Shown here: one piece after another, positions 23,101-29,418 of the stretch
Position numbering within the stretch: position 1 is the first letter of the stretch
Layout: each line of letters opens with the position of its first letter
Source of the DNA: Symsagittifera roscoffensis
Taxonomy: Eukaryota; Xenacoelomorpha; Acoela; Convolutidae
NCBI RefSeq assembly: GCF_963678635.1
Contig: NC_087067.1
Location: 42,622,696-42,682,695 of the forward strand
Direction of reading: 5' to 3'
Length of the DNA stretch: 60,000 nt
Program-made: the position numbers and the translations under genes
Notes under the pieces: model-generated
Database searches by the model: none
What the model was told of the DNA's origin: nothing
The model's input: the letters and a program-made list of their open reading frames with translations, nothing else

Positions 23101-26100
23101 GGTAATATAGTTTAGCAAAATAGAAACTTTAGAGTGTTTTCTTTTTTGGATATTCTATTCTTTAAATCAGGTTCGAGTTCAAATCTCGCAGCGACGGTTT
23201 ACGATACTCACAAGCAACAACAAATATCTACAAATTTTAAAAACCACATCATTTGAGTTTATCAAAGTGAACAGTTTGTCAGTTTCTATTCATCACTGCT
23301 TCTTTTTCTCTCTTTCTCTCTCTCTCTATCTCCGTGTGATTGTCTCTTTCTCTTGTGTGCTTCTTTCAGCTTTCCTTGTGACTCCACAGACTTCACTGAT
23401 CACTGAATTATCTCAATGCCCTGTATCAATGACTCTTTTTATTGCTCTGTTGTCTATCTGCCAGTTCACTATCTTCTTTGTGACTTTCTCCTCGGTTGTC
23501 TTTTTTGTGACTTTAACTGTGTCAACAATTTACAGCTTGCTCTCTCAAATTTTTTGTTAAATCAGTCAATCTTGACTTCTAACACGTATTGTAGCAGCTG
23601 GGCCCATAGCTTTTCACAGGTTGGCAGCAAAACTAGGCGTAATCAACAGTTTAATTAGAGAGCGATCAAAGAGTAGCAAATCAACTTCTATTTACGAGGA
23701 AAGTTAATCGCCTGTTGAGATCTGATCTCGTGATATGACTGATATGACATAGCGCGATATCGCGTGACATCGTGCGATATCCAATCAAGTTCTTACTTTG
23801 AGCCAAAAAGTGGAAAGTGACTTCTCTATAAAGTGAGAGGTCATTTCTCCGAAACTTAACAATTAGGGTTACTTAGTTTCAAATATTTGCAACTGACTCT
23901 AGTTCTCAGTAATCTGATGGAAATTTTTCTTGAGTACAAGAATTAGATCAAGTTTTGAAACAAAAGCATTACTTATGTTAAATCAATTGTCTTGAGATTT
24001 TGACGGGTTTTAATTTTTTTTGCAAAAATTCATCCAAATCCATTTCTAGGTAATAAACTTGATTTCATTTCTACCATAATATTTAGTTGATGTCTATTCT
24101 AAATCAATTTACGTATTTAAACTGGCTACCGTAATTCGATTTGAATACATTTTTTTATCCGTACAAAAATCTATTTTAATCTATTGTGATCATTACCACG
24201 CCAAACCTTGGTAGAGACCTGGATTCCTCCATAAACATTTTGACTGGAATTTGTGATTTTTTCACCGAACTCCACAGAATGTCGAAGTTTTTTCATATTA
24301 AAAATCTGATGGAATCGAATGACATGTGATTAAACACTGGGCGTTTAAATTAGATTTGGCTGGCGAGAAGTTACAATCTCCAACCCACAGACAATGTGGA
24401 TGCAGAGACAACTGTTTAGCCTGTTTTGGATTCAACAGGCAATCGAATTCTAGCCATTGACGCGAGTTCAACAAAATGTGGCTTGATCTATAGATTAATC
24501 AATGAACTTCGCAGTTTTCTCCATTAATTGTTTTTTTTCCACTGGTCTCGACAGTTCGATGGATCCCCGCTGAAACTTATTTTTCTGATAACCTTCTGAT
24601 TTTTTTGCTCAACAAAATTTTCGCCAAACAAAAATAGTAACTAAAGTCAATTTTCAAAATTAGAAACTTCAGTTTCTAGATAGGGGTAAATAGTCTATAC
24701 GATAATTTTAACAATTGAAAAAATTTCCTATGGGATATAATTTTGCCTGAACCTTGTCTCGACACAATTTTACGGCTTTTTTAAGCGTCGATAAGTAAAT
24801 CGCGATGTTTTTTTTTGTTTTTTATTTCAGGAAATCATAATATTTGTTCAGGCTCAAGTGTGGGTTTTCGCGGTTTGACGTTTGATTTTTGAGACCAAGC
24901 GTGATCGACTCCTAGTTTCAAAATGAAATTTAGTTTTCAAGTTTCCCAGCGAAATAAAAATTTAACTTATTGATCTAGCTTCCTCAAGTTGATTTATTTT
25001 TTATCAAAACAAAGCCAATAGTAAAATGTCCAAAAAATTCAAAGAGCTTTAAAGGCATCTAATTTTTTTCTGTGATTTTTGAAAATTAGGTAATTTTAAG
25101 CATAAATTAGGTTTTTTGTTCTGTGAATTGGAAAAATTAGGTATTTTTAGGTATAAGTTAGATCTTTTGTGTGAATTTGAAAATTTAAATATTTTTAGGC
25201 ATAAGTTAGGTGTTTTGTTTTCTGTGAATTTTGAAAGTTAACATTACGAGGCCAAATTGTGCATTCTGTGCATTGATAACGGATTCCGCAACAAACCAAA
25301 ATCAGATTCGTCGCGGAATCCGCAACATTGTTACTTTTCGTTGATCTTCTAAGCTGTTTTGGATTCCACAAACGAAAACTTAAAACATTGTACCGCTCAA
25401 AATCGCTCCAAAATTAGGCGAAAATGCGGATTCCTCAACTGTATTTGCGGAAACCAGAACATTCGGTGGAATCCATAGAGAAATAATAGGACATGTGTAT
25501 TATTACATGGAGCTGTTGCGGAATCCGCAACTGTAAACGGAATCCGCAAATTGTAAATGTAATCCGCAAATTTTAAGTGGAATCCGCAAATTGTAAGTGG
25601 AATTCGCATTTTGTTTGCGGATTTCACTTAAATTTGCGGATTCAACTTACATTTTGCAGATTCCACTTACATTTTGTGGAATCCAGAACAACTAGCTATA
25701 TTTGGTTGTTGCGGAATCCGCAACAAAACAAATGTGCCGAGAAAATTTTTTGTTACAGGTATCTGTACGCGGAATCTGCGAAACTTTTGTAACTGGAATC
25801 CACTTACATTTTGGAACTTGTTTAGGGATTTGTCTCTATAATCCAGGAACATACAGACAAAAAACTGTGAGCCTATCCAGTGCACAGTTTGGCCTCGCAC
25901 TGAAACAGTTTTAGGCATAAGTCAGCTATTTTTTTTTCTGTGAATTTCGAAAGTTAAATATTTTTAGTCATAAGTTAGGTATTTTTTTTCTGTGAATTTC
26001 GAAAGCTAGGTATTTTCAGGCATAAGTTAGGTTTTTTTTTCTGTGAGTTTCGAAATTTAATTTCTTTAGGCATAAGTTAGTTTTTTTTCCTGCGATCTTC

Positions 26101-28889
26101 GAAAGTTAGGTATTTGTAGGCGTAAGTTAGTTTTTTTTTCTGGGAATTTCAAAAGTTGGGTATTTTTAGGTATAATTTTTTTCAGTTTACTTGCGTTAGT
26201 TGCCTCTTTCCCAGCTTTCTGTTGGCTTTGTTTACCCCGACGCTGGCTTTAAAAAACCTTGAAATTTTGAAGGCCAAAATAAATGACGAGGAGTTAATAA
26301 CAGGCATGTCCAACAAATATTTCAAAACTCTGAGATGACAAAAACAATCTACAATTATAGTTTTTGTATTCCAACCGGGTTAAATTTTCAAGAAGAGTCT
26401 AATTTTCTGGGTGGGGTATAAGCTGAAAGATTCAGAAAATAGTTCAAAACATTACCTGAGATAAGTCAAGGAAAAAGAGCCTTGTGACTTCGTGTCTCAA
26501 CCAGAGCGACGTGGCCCATTCTGATTCTATTTGGTCTGCTGCCTGTGACTATCAAGAACTGCATCGCAGGAGTGTTCGCGATTGGGGAGTCTCTGGAACG
26601 ACAGTACCTCATTGACATCTCCCTGTACCACAGGTCCCCTCCCCCCTGTCTTTCCCATTAAAGTCCACCGCTTACAACAAGAAAAAATGATTCTTTTGTA
26701 GTTTCCCCCTTCAATTTTTTCTGAAATTCAAAATATGAACCTCTATTTAAAATGACTGTTCATGTAAAAAAAATAGCTTTCACGCGTGTCAGCGTGAACA
26801 AGTGAACAAATTTTCAATGTTTTTGACCTGCAAAACGCTACTGAGAACGATTTTAAAATAGCTTTTTTTTGCAATTTTACGAGGGGGGGGGGGGGGGGGA
26901 CTGGAAAAGAGCCGAAAAAATATAGCCCACCAAAAAGAACAGCGAGTTGTGTAATTTAGAGGGTCTATAATAGACTAGGGGGCTAAAATGGGAACGATTC
27001 AAGGTTCCTCCTGATGGGCAAGCCAATGAACGACAGCATCAGGGCACTGGGCAAGTATTATTTACCACAGACAATCGATAAGTGACTTTTAAATTCTCGA
27101 GACTTTTGATAAAATTATGGCTGATGAAATGTCAAACAAATATATATTTTCGGATACCAAATTTGTGTCATGCATTTTTCGTTTCAATTCTTCGACTGAA
27201 GAATATCGCCAAGTAGATTAAAAAAGTCTGAATCAAAGTAGTCTTAAATGCAAAAAAATCGCGTTTTGAAACGTTTTTTTTTCCCCAAAAACAAATGAGC
27301 CAAAAATGTCTAAAAATTCATTAAGCCACATCTTAAATGCAAAAAAGGATCGCGTTTTGAAAAAAAGTTTTCCCAAAAAATGAGCCAAACATAAATCCGC
27401 TACAATGATTAGGTGAGGAATATCACGAGGAGTATGCCCCCAGCCACGCCATGATCATGATGGCCTATCTCTACCCCGTGATGCACCTCCTGTTCGTCAT
27501 CCTGCTCGCAGTGGTCACTCTCTTCACCAATGAGTTCTACCACGTGTTTGTCAGGTGCTACGGCCGACTGTATGCCCATTGTATCAAGACCGACTTCCAA
27601 AAGGCATTCTGCAAGAAGAAGTATCTGGCCAGCATCGAGCCGGAAATTAAGGTGAGATGAAACTCAGTTCTAGCGAATGGAGCTCTTAGTTTTTTGATTT
27701 TTAAGTATACCATTGCGATTGGTCCACTTTCATTTCATTGGTTAAGGCATATGTTGATTGCAATGTCCACATTGAAGTCGCACAATTTAGTGTTTCGAAT
27801 GATTGAAAACTACGTGTGAACTCCAGTTAGAATTTTAATGCAAAAAAATTCCGCAAATTTTTTGTTCATTTGTTCACGTGCATGGTCAAAAGCTGAGTTC
27901 GTATTTTCCACCTGTCTCATCGTTTTAGAATTACTGTTTATTTTACATTATATTCTGTTTCTGCTGCTTTAATTATCAATATGGATCGAAAGTGTCATTT
28001 AAAAAAGGAGGAAAAAACAAGATCACAGCAATTCTGGAAAGTCTATTTCGGAATTTGCAAAGCTTTGAACCGTGATGTCAGAATTATGAACCAATTCACC
28101 CAAAAACAGCCGAAAAAATCGCAGGCAAACAAGGCAGCAAAACACGCAACTAAGCAAGCTAAATTTTGTTACCAAGAGGGGTTTACGTAACCTGACGATT
28201 AGTTTGAAAAAGCAGGTTTCAAACGCAGGTGTCCGACAATATAACTTCATACAGTTTTACTCAGTATCTTTTAATAATGAGCAGTTGAACTCCTGAGTAT
28301 TTTGGCGCCGCACATTTTAATGTTTTTTTTGGAGTTGATTTTTTTGCTAACTTTTTAAATTGTTACTGAGTGGTAAATTGGTCAATCAATAAATCGGTAA
28401 GCCGAAAACGTATACATAAATATGCAACCAAATTGCAAAATTATTGAATCATTCATTTATTTTCTAAGACCATTTATCCACGAAAGGAAAGGACAAACAT
28501 AAATGTAATTTTTTGGTTTTTTCTGGGCTGGGTAGTGTCGCCTCACGCTCAAGCAACGCGCACAGATCATGGTGGGCCTCGAACATCCTACCTTTCGATT
28601 GCGAGGCGGAGATGTAACCACACCCCCACCGCATTGAAACAATTACACGAATTCAAGACATGAATTTAAGAGTTGTACAAAACTACGTATGTTCGTTTAG
28701 GTGACAACTGACGCATGGGAGCGCAAGATGGCTTTCTCGAGTACCCCAGGAGCGGGCAGTAGTCGTGGACACAGTCAGAAGGGAGGGGGCACGACTACTG
28801 GGGAGTCGGAGTCGGATCAGTACGACAGTGGAACCGAGTCCAGAACAATAGTCGGATCAGGATCTGTTATGGGTGGACTCGAACCATGA
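5060..28889 (+). CDS. STRA6-like multi-pass membrane protein gene (11 exons found, middle incomplete)
   Basis: Exons 5060-5116, 5512-5638, 6359-6435, 7246-7378, 12714-12800, 14478-14585 (identical second copy 14916-15023), 20006-20114, 26505-26633, 27004-27050, 27413-27651 and 28701-28889 join with matching phases (0,1,0,1,1,1,2,2,1,0) into 434 codons including the stop. The product has about seven hydrophobic helices and a Gly/Ser/Thr-rich tail. The pattern follows STRA6, the membrane receptor that takes up retinol from retinol-binding protein: a helix after LGSIYEF, MPSAFVK before a helix, PTFILTER before a helix, IDISLYHR after it, then a conserved His-containing segment and a basic C-terminal stretch (CYGRLYAHC). 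This match is from remembered family features. STRA6 proteins have about 650 residues, so roughly 200 are missing between 14585 and 20006, where the 200-N gap lies. The start at 5060 is provisional. Confidence 0.5.
5512..5638 (+). CDS. STRA6-like gene exon, transmembrane
   Basis: The acceptor CATTTTAG and donor TGG|GTCAGT bracket 127 bases entering in phase 0 and leaving in phase 1. It encodes LGSIYEFAVPTCASFYILQ followed by a second hydrophobic run. Past the donor the open frame runs into repeat family R2, so the longer ORF there is an artefact. Confidence 0.55.
5690..5945 (+). repeat. Dispersed repeat family R2, plus copy
   Basis: This block, from GGTTCCCGCGAATCGCAGAG through CACGTGGTACCG to the TCATGGCATG region, recurs inverted at 47565-47825. 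A partial copy lies at about 30240-30350. The unit is about 260 bases with no coding content. Confidence 0.65.
6359..6435 (+). CDS. STRA6-like gene exon with apparent GA donor
   Basis: The acceptor CTGTTTCAG starts a 77-base exon (phase 1 in) encoding FIFPFFLMSKTYSHFFVAYA then WAIQ. GC-rich third positions continue to CAG at 6435, which is followed by GAAACT rather than GT. Phase 0 at CAG fits the next exon exactly. An alternative donor inside the exon (TTC|GTGGCC, also phase 0) would drop eight codons. Confidence 0.5.
6534..6557. repeat. G homopolymer tract
   Basis: A run of about 20 G follows GAGAGGAG. Runs of G or C of 14-20 bases recur at about 4502, 17051, 26884, 47980, 48356 and 50256, several of them inside hAT-like copies. 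Confidence 0.8.
6788..6810. repeat. (AT)n microsatellite
   Basis: About eleven tandem AT/TA dinucleotides lie in the intron between two STRA6-like exons. Confidence 0.85.
7246..7378 (+). CDS. STRA6-like gene exon, two hydrophobic segments
   Basis: The acceptor TTTTTTTGTAG and donor TTCG|GTAAAA bound 133 bases (phase 0 to 1). It encodes LFILNCTYMIVNLIQCVFSR, then GGWFVNGIELFFIPTIYFSL. Another frame here gives a signal-peptide-like ORF (from 7195), which I reject because this frame fits the splice phases. Confidence 0.55.
7437..7525 (+). repeat. tRNA-derived SINE head, plus copy
   Basis: A tRNA-like 75-90-base block has a box-A-like GGTGGTGAAGAGGC and a box-B-like TTGTTCGAGGCCC. It aligns at about 70% with 28525-28630 read on the minus strand, including TCGAAAGG and GTTCGAGGCCC. 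It is not a functional tRNA because stems do not pair. Confidence 0.5.
7850..8150 (+). repeat. Dispersed repeat family R4, copy 1
   Basis: It begins near GTGAACGATTTCTAGTTTC, passes GATTTCCCAGC and ends after TGTTTACTTGCGTTCATTAC. The same order of blocks occurs at 9487-9800 and, split by insertions, at 24893-26230. Confidence 0.6.
8500..8825 (+). mobile_element. hAT-like non-autonomous element, fragment (copy B)
   Basis: It shares internal blocks with the full copy at 47952-48389: TTTGTCGAC, AGCACTCCCAGA, TTTTTTTGGCGCGCGCT, TTGGTCGGCC and CAAAGGGGGACCCT. Both ends are missing. Confidence 0.6.
8893..9430 (+). repeat. Dispersed repeat family R3, copy 1
   Basis: It starts near TTCCAACCATTTGGAAAATG and ends near GTCGGAAAATTGTGTGC plus a CGGCTATCCTTG tail. 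Further copies are at 44525-45065 (plus), 49698-50152 (minus) and 55858-56278 (minus). The ends (GTTCCGACTATT and GGTCGGAAC) form a short inverted repeat, so this is probably a non-autonomous DNA transposon. Confidence 0.55.
9487..9800 (+). repeat. Dispersed repeat family R4, copy 2
   Basis: It is collinear with 7850-8150: CGTGAACGACTTCTAA, GATTTCCCAG, CCTCAAATTGG, TGTTTACAAGCATT and GGCTATGTTT. It is an uninterrupted copy. Confidence 0.6.
9801..11352. other. AT-rich intron, nothing recognised
   Basis: This intronic stretch of the STRA6-like gene has poly-A/T runs and short ORFs without coding character. I see no exon, RNA gene or clear repeat end. Confidence 0.4.
11353..11611. mobile_element. 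259-base inverted-repeat element (MITE-like, R5)
   Basis: GAGTAATCAGGGTCCTTGTA at the left is matched, inverted, by the right end; the inverted repeats run to about 33 bases with four or five changes. There is no coding content. Part of its interior (TCACTTGCGATATTAAATT) reappears inverted at 12230-12262. Confidence 0.65.
11612..12713. other. Intron with a partial inverted R5-related copy
   Basis: Around 12195-12270 the blocks CTTTCACTTCGAATTAAATA and TCGCAAGTGAGAAAAAG are the reverse complement of the interior of the element at 11353-11611. The rest is AT-rich and shows no gene. Confidence 0.45.
12714..12800 (+). CDS. STRA6-like gene exon
   Basis: The acceptor ATATTTTCAG and donor CTCAG|GTAGAG bound 87 bases, phase 1 to 1. 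It encodes VFFMSDYFFRFKNLTYKDLL, a short hydrophobic end followed by a cytoplasmic loop of the kind that precedes a helix in STRA6. Confidence 0.55.
13378..14464 (-). pseudogene. Decayed minus-strand coding sequence, Leu-rich
   Basis: Three minus-strand ORFs (14464-14276, 14292-14071, 13659-13378) follow one another in different frames inside a STRA6-like intron. The middle one has a leucine-rich pattern (LQLLKILKIQRFNFNGISS), and GC content is above the intron average. It looks like a broken gene or retrocopy with repeated Leu-rich units, but I recognise no family. The tandem duplication of the next exon begins one base past its first ATG. Confidence 0.3.
14478..14585 (+). CDS. STRA6-like gene exon, copy 1 of a duplicated exon
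   Basis: The acceptor GTTGTTTTTAG and donor TTAG|GTGACA bound 108 bases, phase 1 to 1, so it can be skipped or repeated without changing frame. It encodes VHDQLITKMPSAFVK and a transmembrane helix (IMLCWALGCIFGLVYAL). An identical copy lies 438 bases downstream. Confidence 0.6.
14916..15023 (+). CDS. STRA6-like gene exon, copy 2 of the duplicated exon
   Basis: It is identical in sequence and splice sites to 14478-14585. Using both copies would add 36 residues, including a second helix, which would upset topology. Alternative use of one copy, or an assembly duplication, is more likely. Confidence 0.5.
15336..16023. other. Intron left of the assembly gap; possible unplaced exon
   Basis: An ORF at 15381-15659 includes MMIEKKCVKQKHVPFF and a short hydrophobic stretch ending LLAASYKF. 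It might hold one of the missing STRA6-like exons, but I could not find splice sites that keep phase 1. The rest is AT-rich. Confidence 0.25.
16024..16223. other. Assembly gap of 200 N
   Basis: Exactly 200 N, a round number typical of a gap of estimated or unknown size. It lies in the interval where the STRA6-like gene lacks about 200 residues. Confidence 0.98.
16224..17039. other. AT-rich intron with a small hAT-like right end
   Basis: The only recognisable feature is CCTAAATCCGCCCCTG at about 16931-16946, the right terminus of the hAT-like family, without a matching left end. No exon is seen. Confidence 0.5.
17034..17258. mobile_element. Inverted-repeat element with perfect terminal hairpin
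   Basis: CAAGTTAACATCCTCCCCCC occurs near the left end, is partly repeated inside, and is present at 17202-17221. It is followed after seven bases by its exact inverse up to about 17253, forming a hairpin with a stem of about 24 bp. Facing copies at both ends make a MITE of about 225 bases. Confidence 0.65.
17725..18100 (+). mobile_element. hAT-like non-autonomous element, copy C
   Basis: It is collinear with 47952-48389 (AGGTCGACC, TTTTCCGAGC, GGCCAATAAACGCG, GGTCGGTCAGCC, GTCAGGGGGTCGAATTCC, GTGTCCGCCCC). Left and right ends are worn. Confidence 0.6.
18101..18707. other. Intron, nothing recognised
   Basis: Ordinary AT-rich intron. An ORF beginning at 18570 runs into the following minisatellite element and is not a gene. 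Confidence 0.4.
18708..19495. mobile_element. 788-base inverted-repeat element with minisatellite interior
   Basis: CCCGGGTCAAGGTGCTCA at 18708 is matched inverted at the right end (CCCGGGTTGAGGTGCTCA); similarity runs about 32 bases, with TA on both flanks, the target duplication of Tc1/mariner-type elements. Inside are two arrays: about eight units of 22-24 bases around GAGCACGGTCGAAACATACC (18785-18975), and about five units of about 32 bases around TTTTTGGCCGAGACGGTC (19340-19470). ORFs across it in several frames reflect the repeats and are not genes. Confidence 0.65.
19496..20005. other. Intron with short tandem repeats and a possible exon
   Basis: CTTTTGCTATCT-type repeats run from 19530 to 19625. 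After TCGTTTCAG at about 19636 an open frame encodes MQRQLSKAIDSHMDKIKTQQ and further polar residues to 19774. It has an acceptor but the wrong phase for the neighbouring exons, so it is only a candidate missing exon. Confidence 0.25.
20006..20114 (+). CDS. STRA6-like gene exon, basic loop
   Basis: The acceptor TTTTTTTCAG and donor AAAG|GTTTGA bound 109 bases (phase 1 to 2). It encodes EVRRKTGMLYSKMKEFF and then FFLFHRPTFILTER, which resembles the loop ending in L-T-N-R before the late STRA6 helices. Confidence 0.5.
20495..20822. mobile_element. Foldback element of about 330 bases
   Basis: Outer arms (ATGAATTTAATCTGTATA at 20500 and its inverse near 20818) and inner arms are inverted. The inner arm is a nearly exact inverted repeat of about 55 bases, GAATTGATCAAATTTAATGC onward at 20610-20655 against 20709-20755. 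The intervening loop is about 55 bases. Confidence 0.75.
21036..21276 (-). repeat. Copia-like element, 3' LTR
   Basis: 241 bases, about 90% identical to 23612-23861, preceded on the minus strand by the polypurine stretch AAAGGTGGAG. Confidence 0.8.
21277..21601 (-). pseudogene. Tail of Copia-like pol
   Basis: A minus-strand ORF (ATG at 21601) ends in ILKGGVL just before the 3' LTR, as Copia polyproteins often do. Its N-terminal half is Ser/Lys/Glu-rich (SKISKSRTFESRAGK), like the linker between integrase and reverse transcriptase. I infer one or more deletions joined these parts. Confidence 0.45.
21880..22030 (-). pseudogene. Copia-like protease and start of pol, interrupted
   Basis: The minus strand at about 22004-21990 encodes the catalytic DSGAT of a retroviral-type aspartic protease. 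NLVSVSKFT follows near 21850-21880, marking the end of protease and start of the integrase region in Copia elements. The frame differs from gag by one base and stops soon after. The rest of pol is missing. Confidence 0.6.
22065..22568 (-). CDS. gag: Copia-like Gag (C-terminal part)
   Basis: This 167-codon ORF opens further upstream in the same frame (to about 22640). It has a helical capsid-like region rich in Leu and Lys (LLQLISDLTSIRMKTNESVA), then a canonical CX2CX4HX4C zinc knuckle (CFRCKKTRHVAIQC). In a second knuckle the first Cys is replaced (SFRCLEIGHIARDC). Gag forms the virus-like particle and binds RNA. It ends at 22065, and protease follows in another frame. Confidence 0.7.
   Translation of the reverse strand: MCKRFKSAERPRLLQLISDLTSIRMKTNESVADYINIDEVDESLSEKMFVSIILKGLSKNFITFCTLVKFSKDDKSLNEIKKNLLKFESDHRTEKEETEHLFISRTKTCFRCKKTRHVAIQCRSKLANEVNQSSSDRPPVKSFRCLEIGHIARDCKKDFERKSVRAE
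23130..23215 (+). repeat. Possible tRNA-like fragment
   Basis: CGAGTTCAAATCTCG could form a T-arm hairpin with a TTCAAAT loop. No matching acceptor or D arm was found, so this is at most a SINE scrap inside the Copia-like element's leader. Confidence 0.2.
23593..23610 (-). other. Primer-binding site matching initiator tRNA-Met anticodon arm
   Basis: On the minus strand GCTATGGGCCCAGC lies one base past the 5' LTR. It is complementary to the CTGGGCCCATA anticodon-arm region of initiator tRNA-Met. Drosophila copia is known to prime from the same internal tRNA fragment, so a cleaved half-tRNA primer is likely. Confidence 0.7.
23612..23861 (-). repeat. Copia-like element, 5' LTR
   Basis: 250 bases beginning TGTTAAG on the minus strand. 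It contains TCTCGTGATATGAC and a palindromic GCGCGATATCGCGTGAC block. A CTGATATGAC duplication makes it longer than the other LTR. Confidence 0.8.
23862..24892. other. Intron, nothing recognised
   Basis: About 1 kb of AT-rich intron of the STRA6-like gene with no ORF of coding character and no repeat ends that I can place. Confidence 0.4.
24893..26230 (+). repeat. Repeat family R4, copy 3, expanded by an internal minisatellite
   Basis: The left part (24893-25060) and right part (26172-26230) match the two halves of the R4 copies at 7850 and 9487. Between them a unit of about 50 bases (TCTGTGAATTTCGAAAGTTA, GGTATTTTTAGGCATAAG) is repeated about three times at 25060-25245 and about five times at 25900-26170. 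Confidence 0.6.
25247..25897. mobile_element. 651-base inverted-repeat element with GCGGAATCC repeats
   Basis: CGAGGCCAAATTGTGCA at 25247-25263 faces TGCACAGTTTGGCCTCG at 25881-25897 (one mismatch). The interior carries about fifteen copies of GCGGAATCC/GGATTCCGC in both orientations with TGTAAGTGGAATCCGCAAAT-type units. It sits inside the R4 minisatellite. Confidence 0.65.
26505..26633 (+). CDS. STRA6-like gene exon, transmembrane
   Basis: The acceptor GTCTCAACCAG and donor CACAG|GTCCCC bound 129 bases (phase 2 to 2). It encodes WPILILFGLLPVTIKNCIAG and ends with YLIDISLYHR. It is GC-richer than the surrounding intron, as expected of coding sequence. Confidence 0.6.
26884..26900. repeat. 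G homopolymer tract
   Basis: A run of about 17 G after TTTTACGAG, in the intron before the 47-base exon. Confidence 0.8.
27004..27050 (+). CDS. STRA6-like gene micro-exon with apparent GC donor
   Basis: A 47-base exon after acceptor GATTCAAG encodes FLLMGKPMNDSIRAL. The donor is CTGG|GCAAGT, the strong GC-AG consensus, leaving phase 1, which matches the next exon. A GT four bases later (GCAA|GTATTA) would leave phase 2 and break the frame. Confidence 0.55.
27241..27391 (+). repeat. Tandem pair, about 90-base unit
   Basis: TCTTAAATGCAAAAAA followed by ATCGCGTTTTGAAA, CCCAAAAA and ATGAGCCAAA occurs twice (27241-27307 and 27330-27391). Confidence 0.65.
27413..27651 (+). CDS. STRA6-like gene exon, last helices
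   Basis: The acceptor ATGATTAG and donor TTAAG|GTGAGA bound 239 bases (phase 1 to 0). It encodes EEYHEEYAPSHAMIMMAYLY, a long helix (LLFVILLAVVTLF), and a Cys- and Lys-rich cytoplasmic stretch (RLYAHCIKTDFQKAFCKKKY). This is the best-supported exon of the gene. Confidence 0.65.
28525..28630 (-). repeat. tRNA-derived SINE head, minus copy
   Basis: On the minus strand GCGGTGGGGGTGTGGTTAC serves as box A and GATGTTCGAGGCCC as box B, collinear with 7437-7525. It lies in the last intron of the STRA6-like gene. Confidence 0.5.
28701..28889 (+). CDS. STRA6-like gene, terminal exon and stop
   Basis: The acceptor TTCGTTTAG starts 189 bases in phase 0. It encodes VTTDAWERKMAF and a Gly/Ser/Thr-rich disordered tail ending in a TGA at 28887-28889. 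GC content is high for the window. Confidence 0.6.
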   Translation: MTTDAWERKMAFSSTPGAGSSRGHSQKGGGTTTGESESDQYDSGTESRTIVGSGSVMGGLEP

Positions 28890-29151
28890 AACACCGCAAT
28901 AGGCCATTTGACTAATTTCCTCTCCTCTTTATTCCCCTCCCGATATTTTTGTAATGCATTCCGACATCCGTTTATATTATCATGCAAAACTGATGTGATC
29001 TCAAACTTTGGGTATTTTTATGAAAACTCACATCTTACATCAACTGATTATTTCATGATTTCATTAAGGTAAGAGGAAGGAAAAGAGGAGCTCATAGGTC
29101 AACACCACGCCATTATAAATTGATTTCGTTTTAATGTAAAATATGCTTCCC

Positions 29152-29157
29152 AATAAA
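29152..29157 (+). promoter_or_regulatory. Polyadenylation signal AATAAA, STRA6-like gene
   Basis: The first AATAAA after the stop codon, 263 bases downstream of it. Confidence 0.4.
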
Positions 29158-29418
29158 ATTGCAGTTATCGGAGTTATCGGAAATGGGGGGTTTCGGAGAA
29201 TACAAATCGCAAATGAGAAGCGAATTTCTCAAAACTGAAAAATGAACAGCTTGCAATTATTTGGTAAAATGGAAGTATGTTGTTATGTGTTCTTATTTTC
29301 AATTCAAGGATATCATTTTTATGAAATCTAACTCAAAAGTTTATCTGGTTTTCGGAATTTCCGTAAAAAAGGTGACCTTTTCAAAGGTTAAAATAAGAAG
29401 TAACATTATAGGCTAATA

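Larger units (their letters stand above)
21036..23861 (-). mobile_element. Copia-like LTR retrotransposon, gag-protease deletion derivative
   Basis: Direct repeats 23612-23861 (5' LTR) and 21036-21276 (3' LTR) bound 2.3 kb read on the minus strand. The order is primer-binding site, gag with a zinc knuckle, aspartic protease (DSGAT), the NLVSVSKF stretch found before Copia integrase, then a tail segment and a polypurine tract (AAAGGTGGAG) touching the 3' LTR. Integrase catalytic, reverse-transcriptase and RNase H motifs are absent. Flanking pentamers CTAAT and CTATT (minus strand) are a probable worn target duplication. The two LTRs differ at several sites and by a 10-base insertion, so it is not recent. 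Confidence 0.8.

Noticed and set aside
23267-23658. Hydrophobic Ser/Phe/Leu-rich ORFs that resemble membrane helices
   Set aside because: They lie in the leader and LTR of the Copia-like element on its antisense strand and arise from CT-rich sequence.
25397-25914. ORFs on both strands around 25.4-25.9 kb
   Set aside because: They are translations of the GCGGAATCC repeats.
27981-28190. Lys/Gln-rich plus-strand ORF
   Set aside because: It lies in the last intron of the STRA6-like gene, with no splice sites in phase and no recognised domain.
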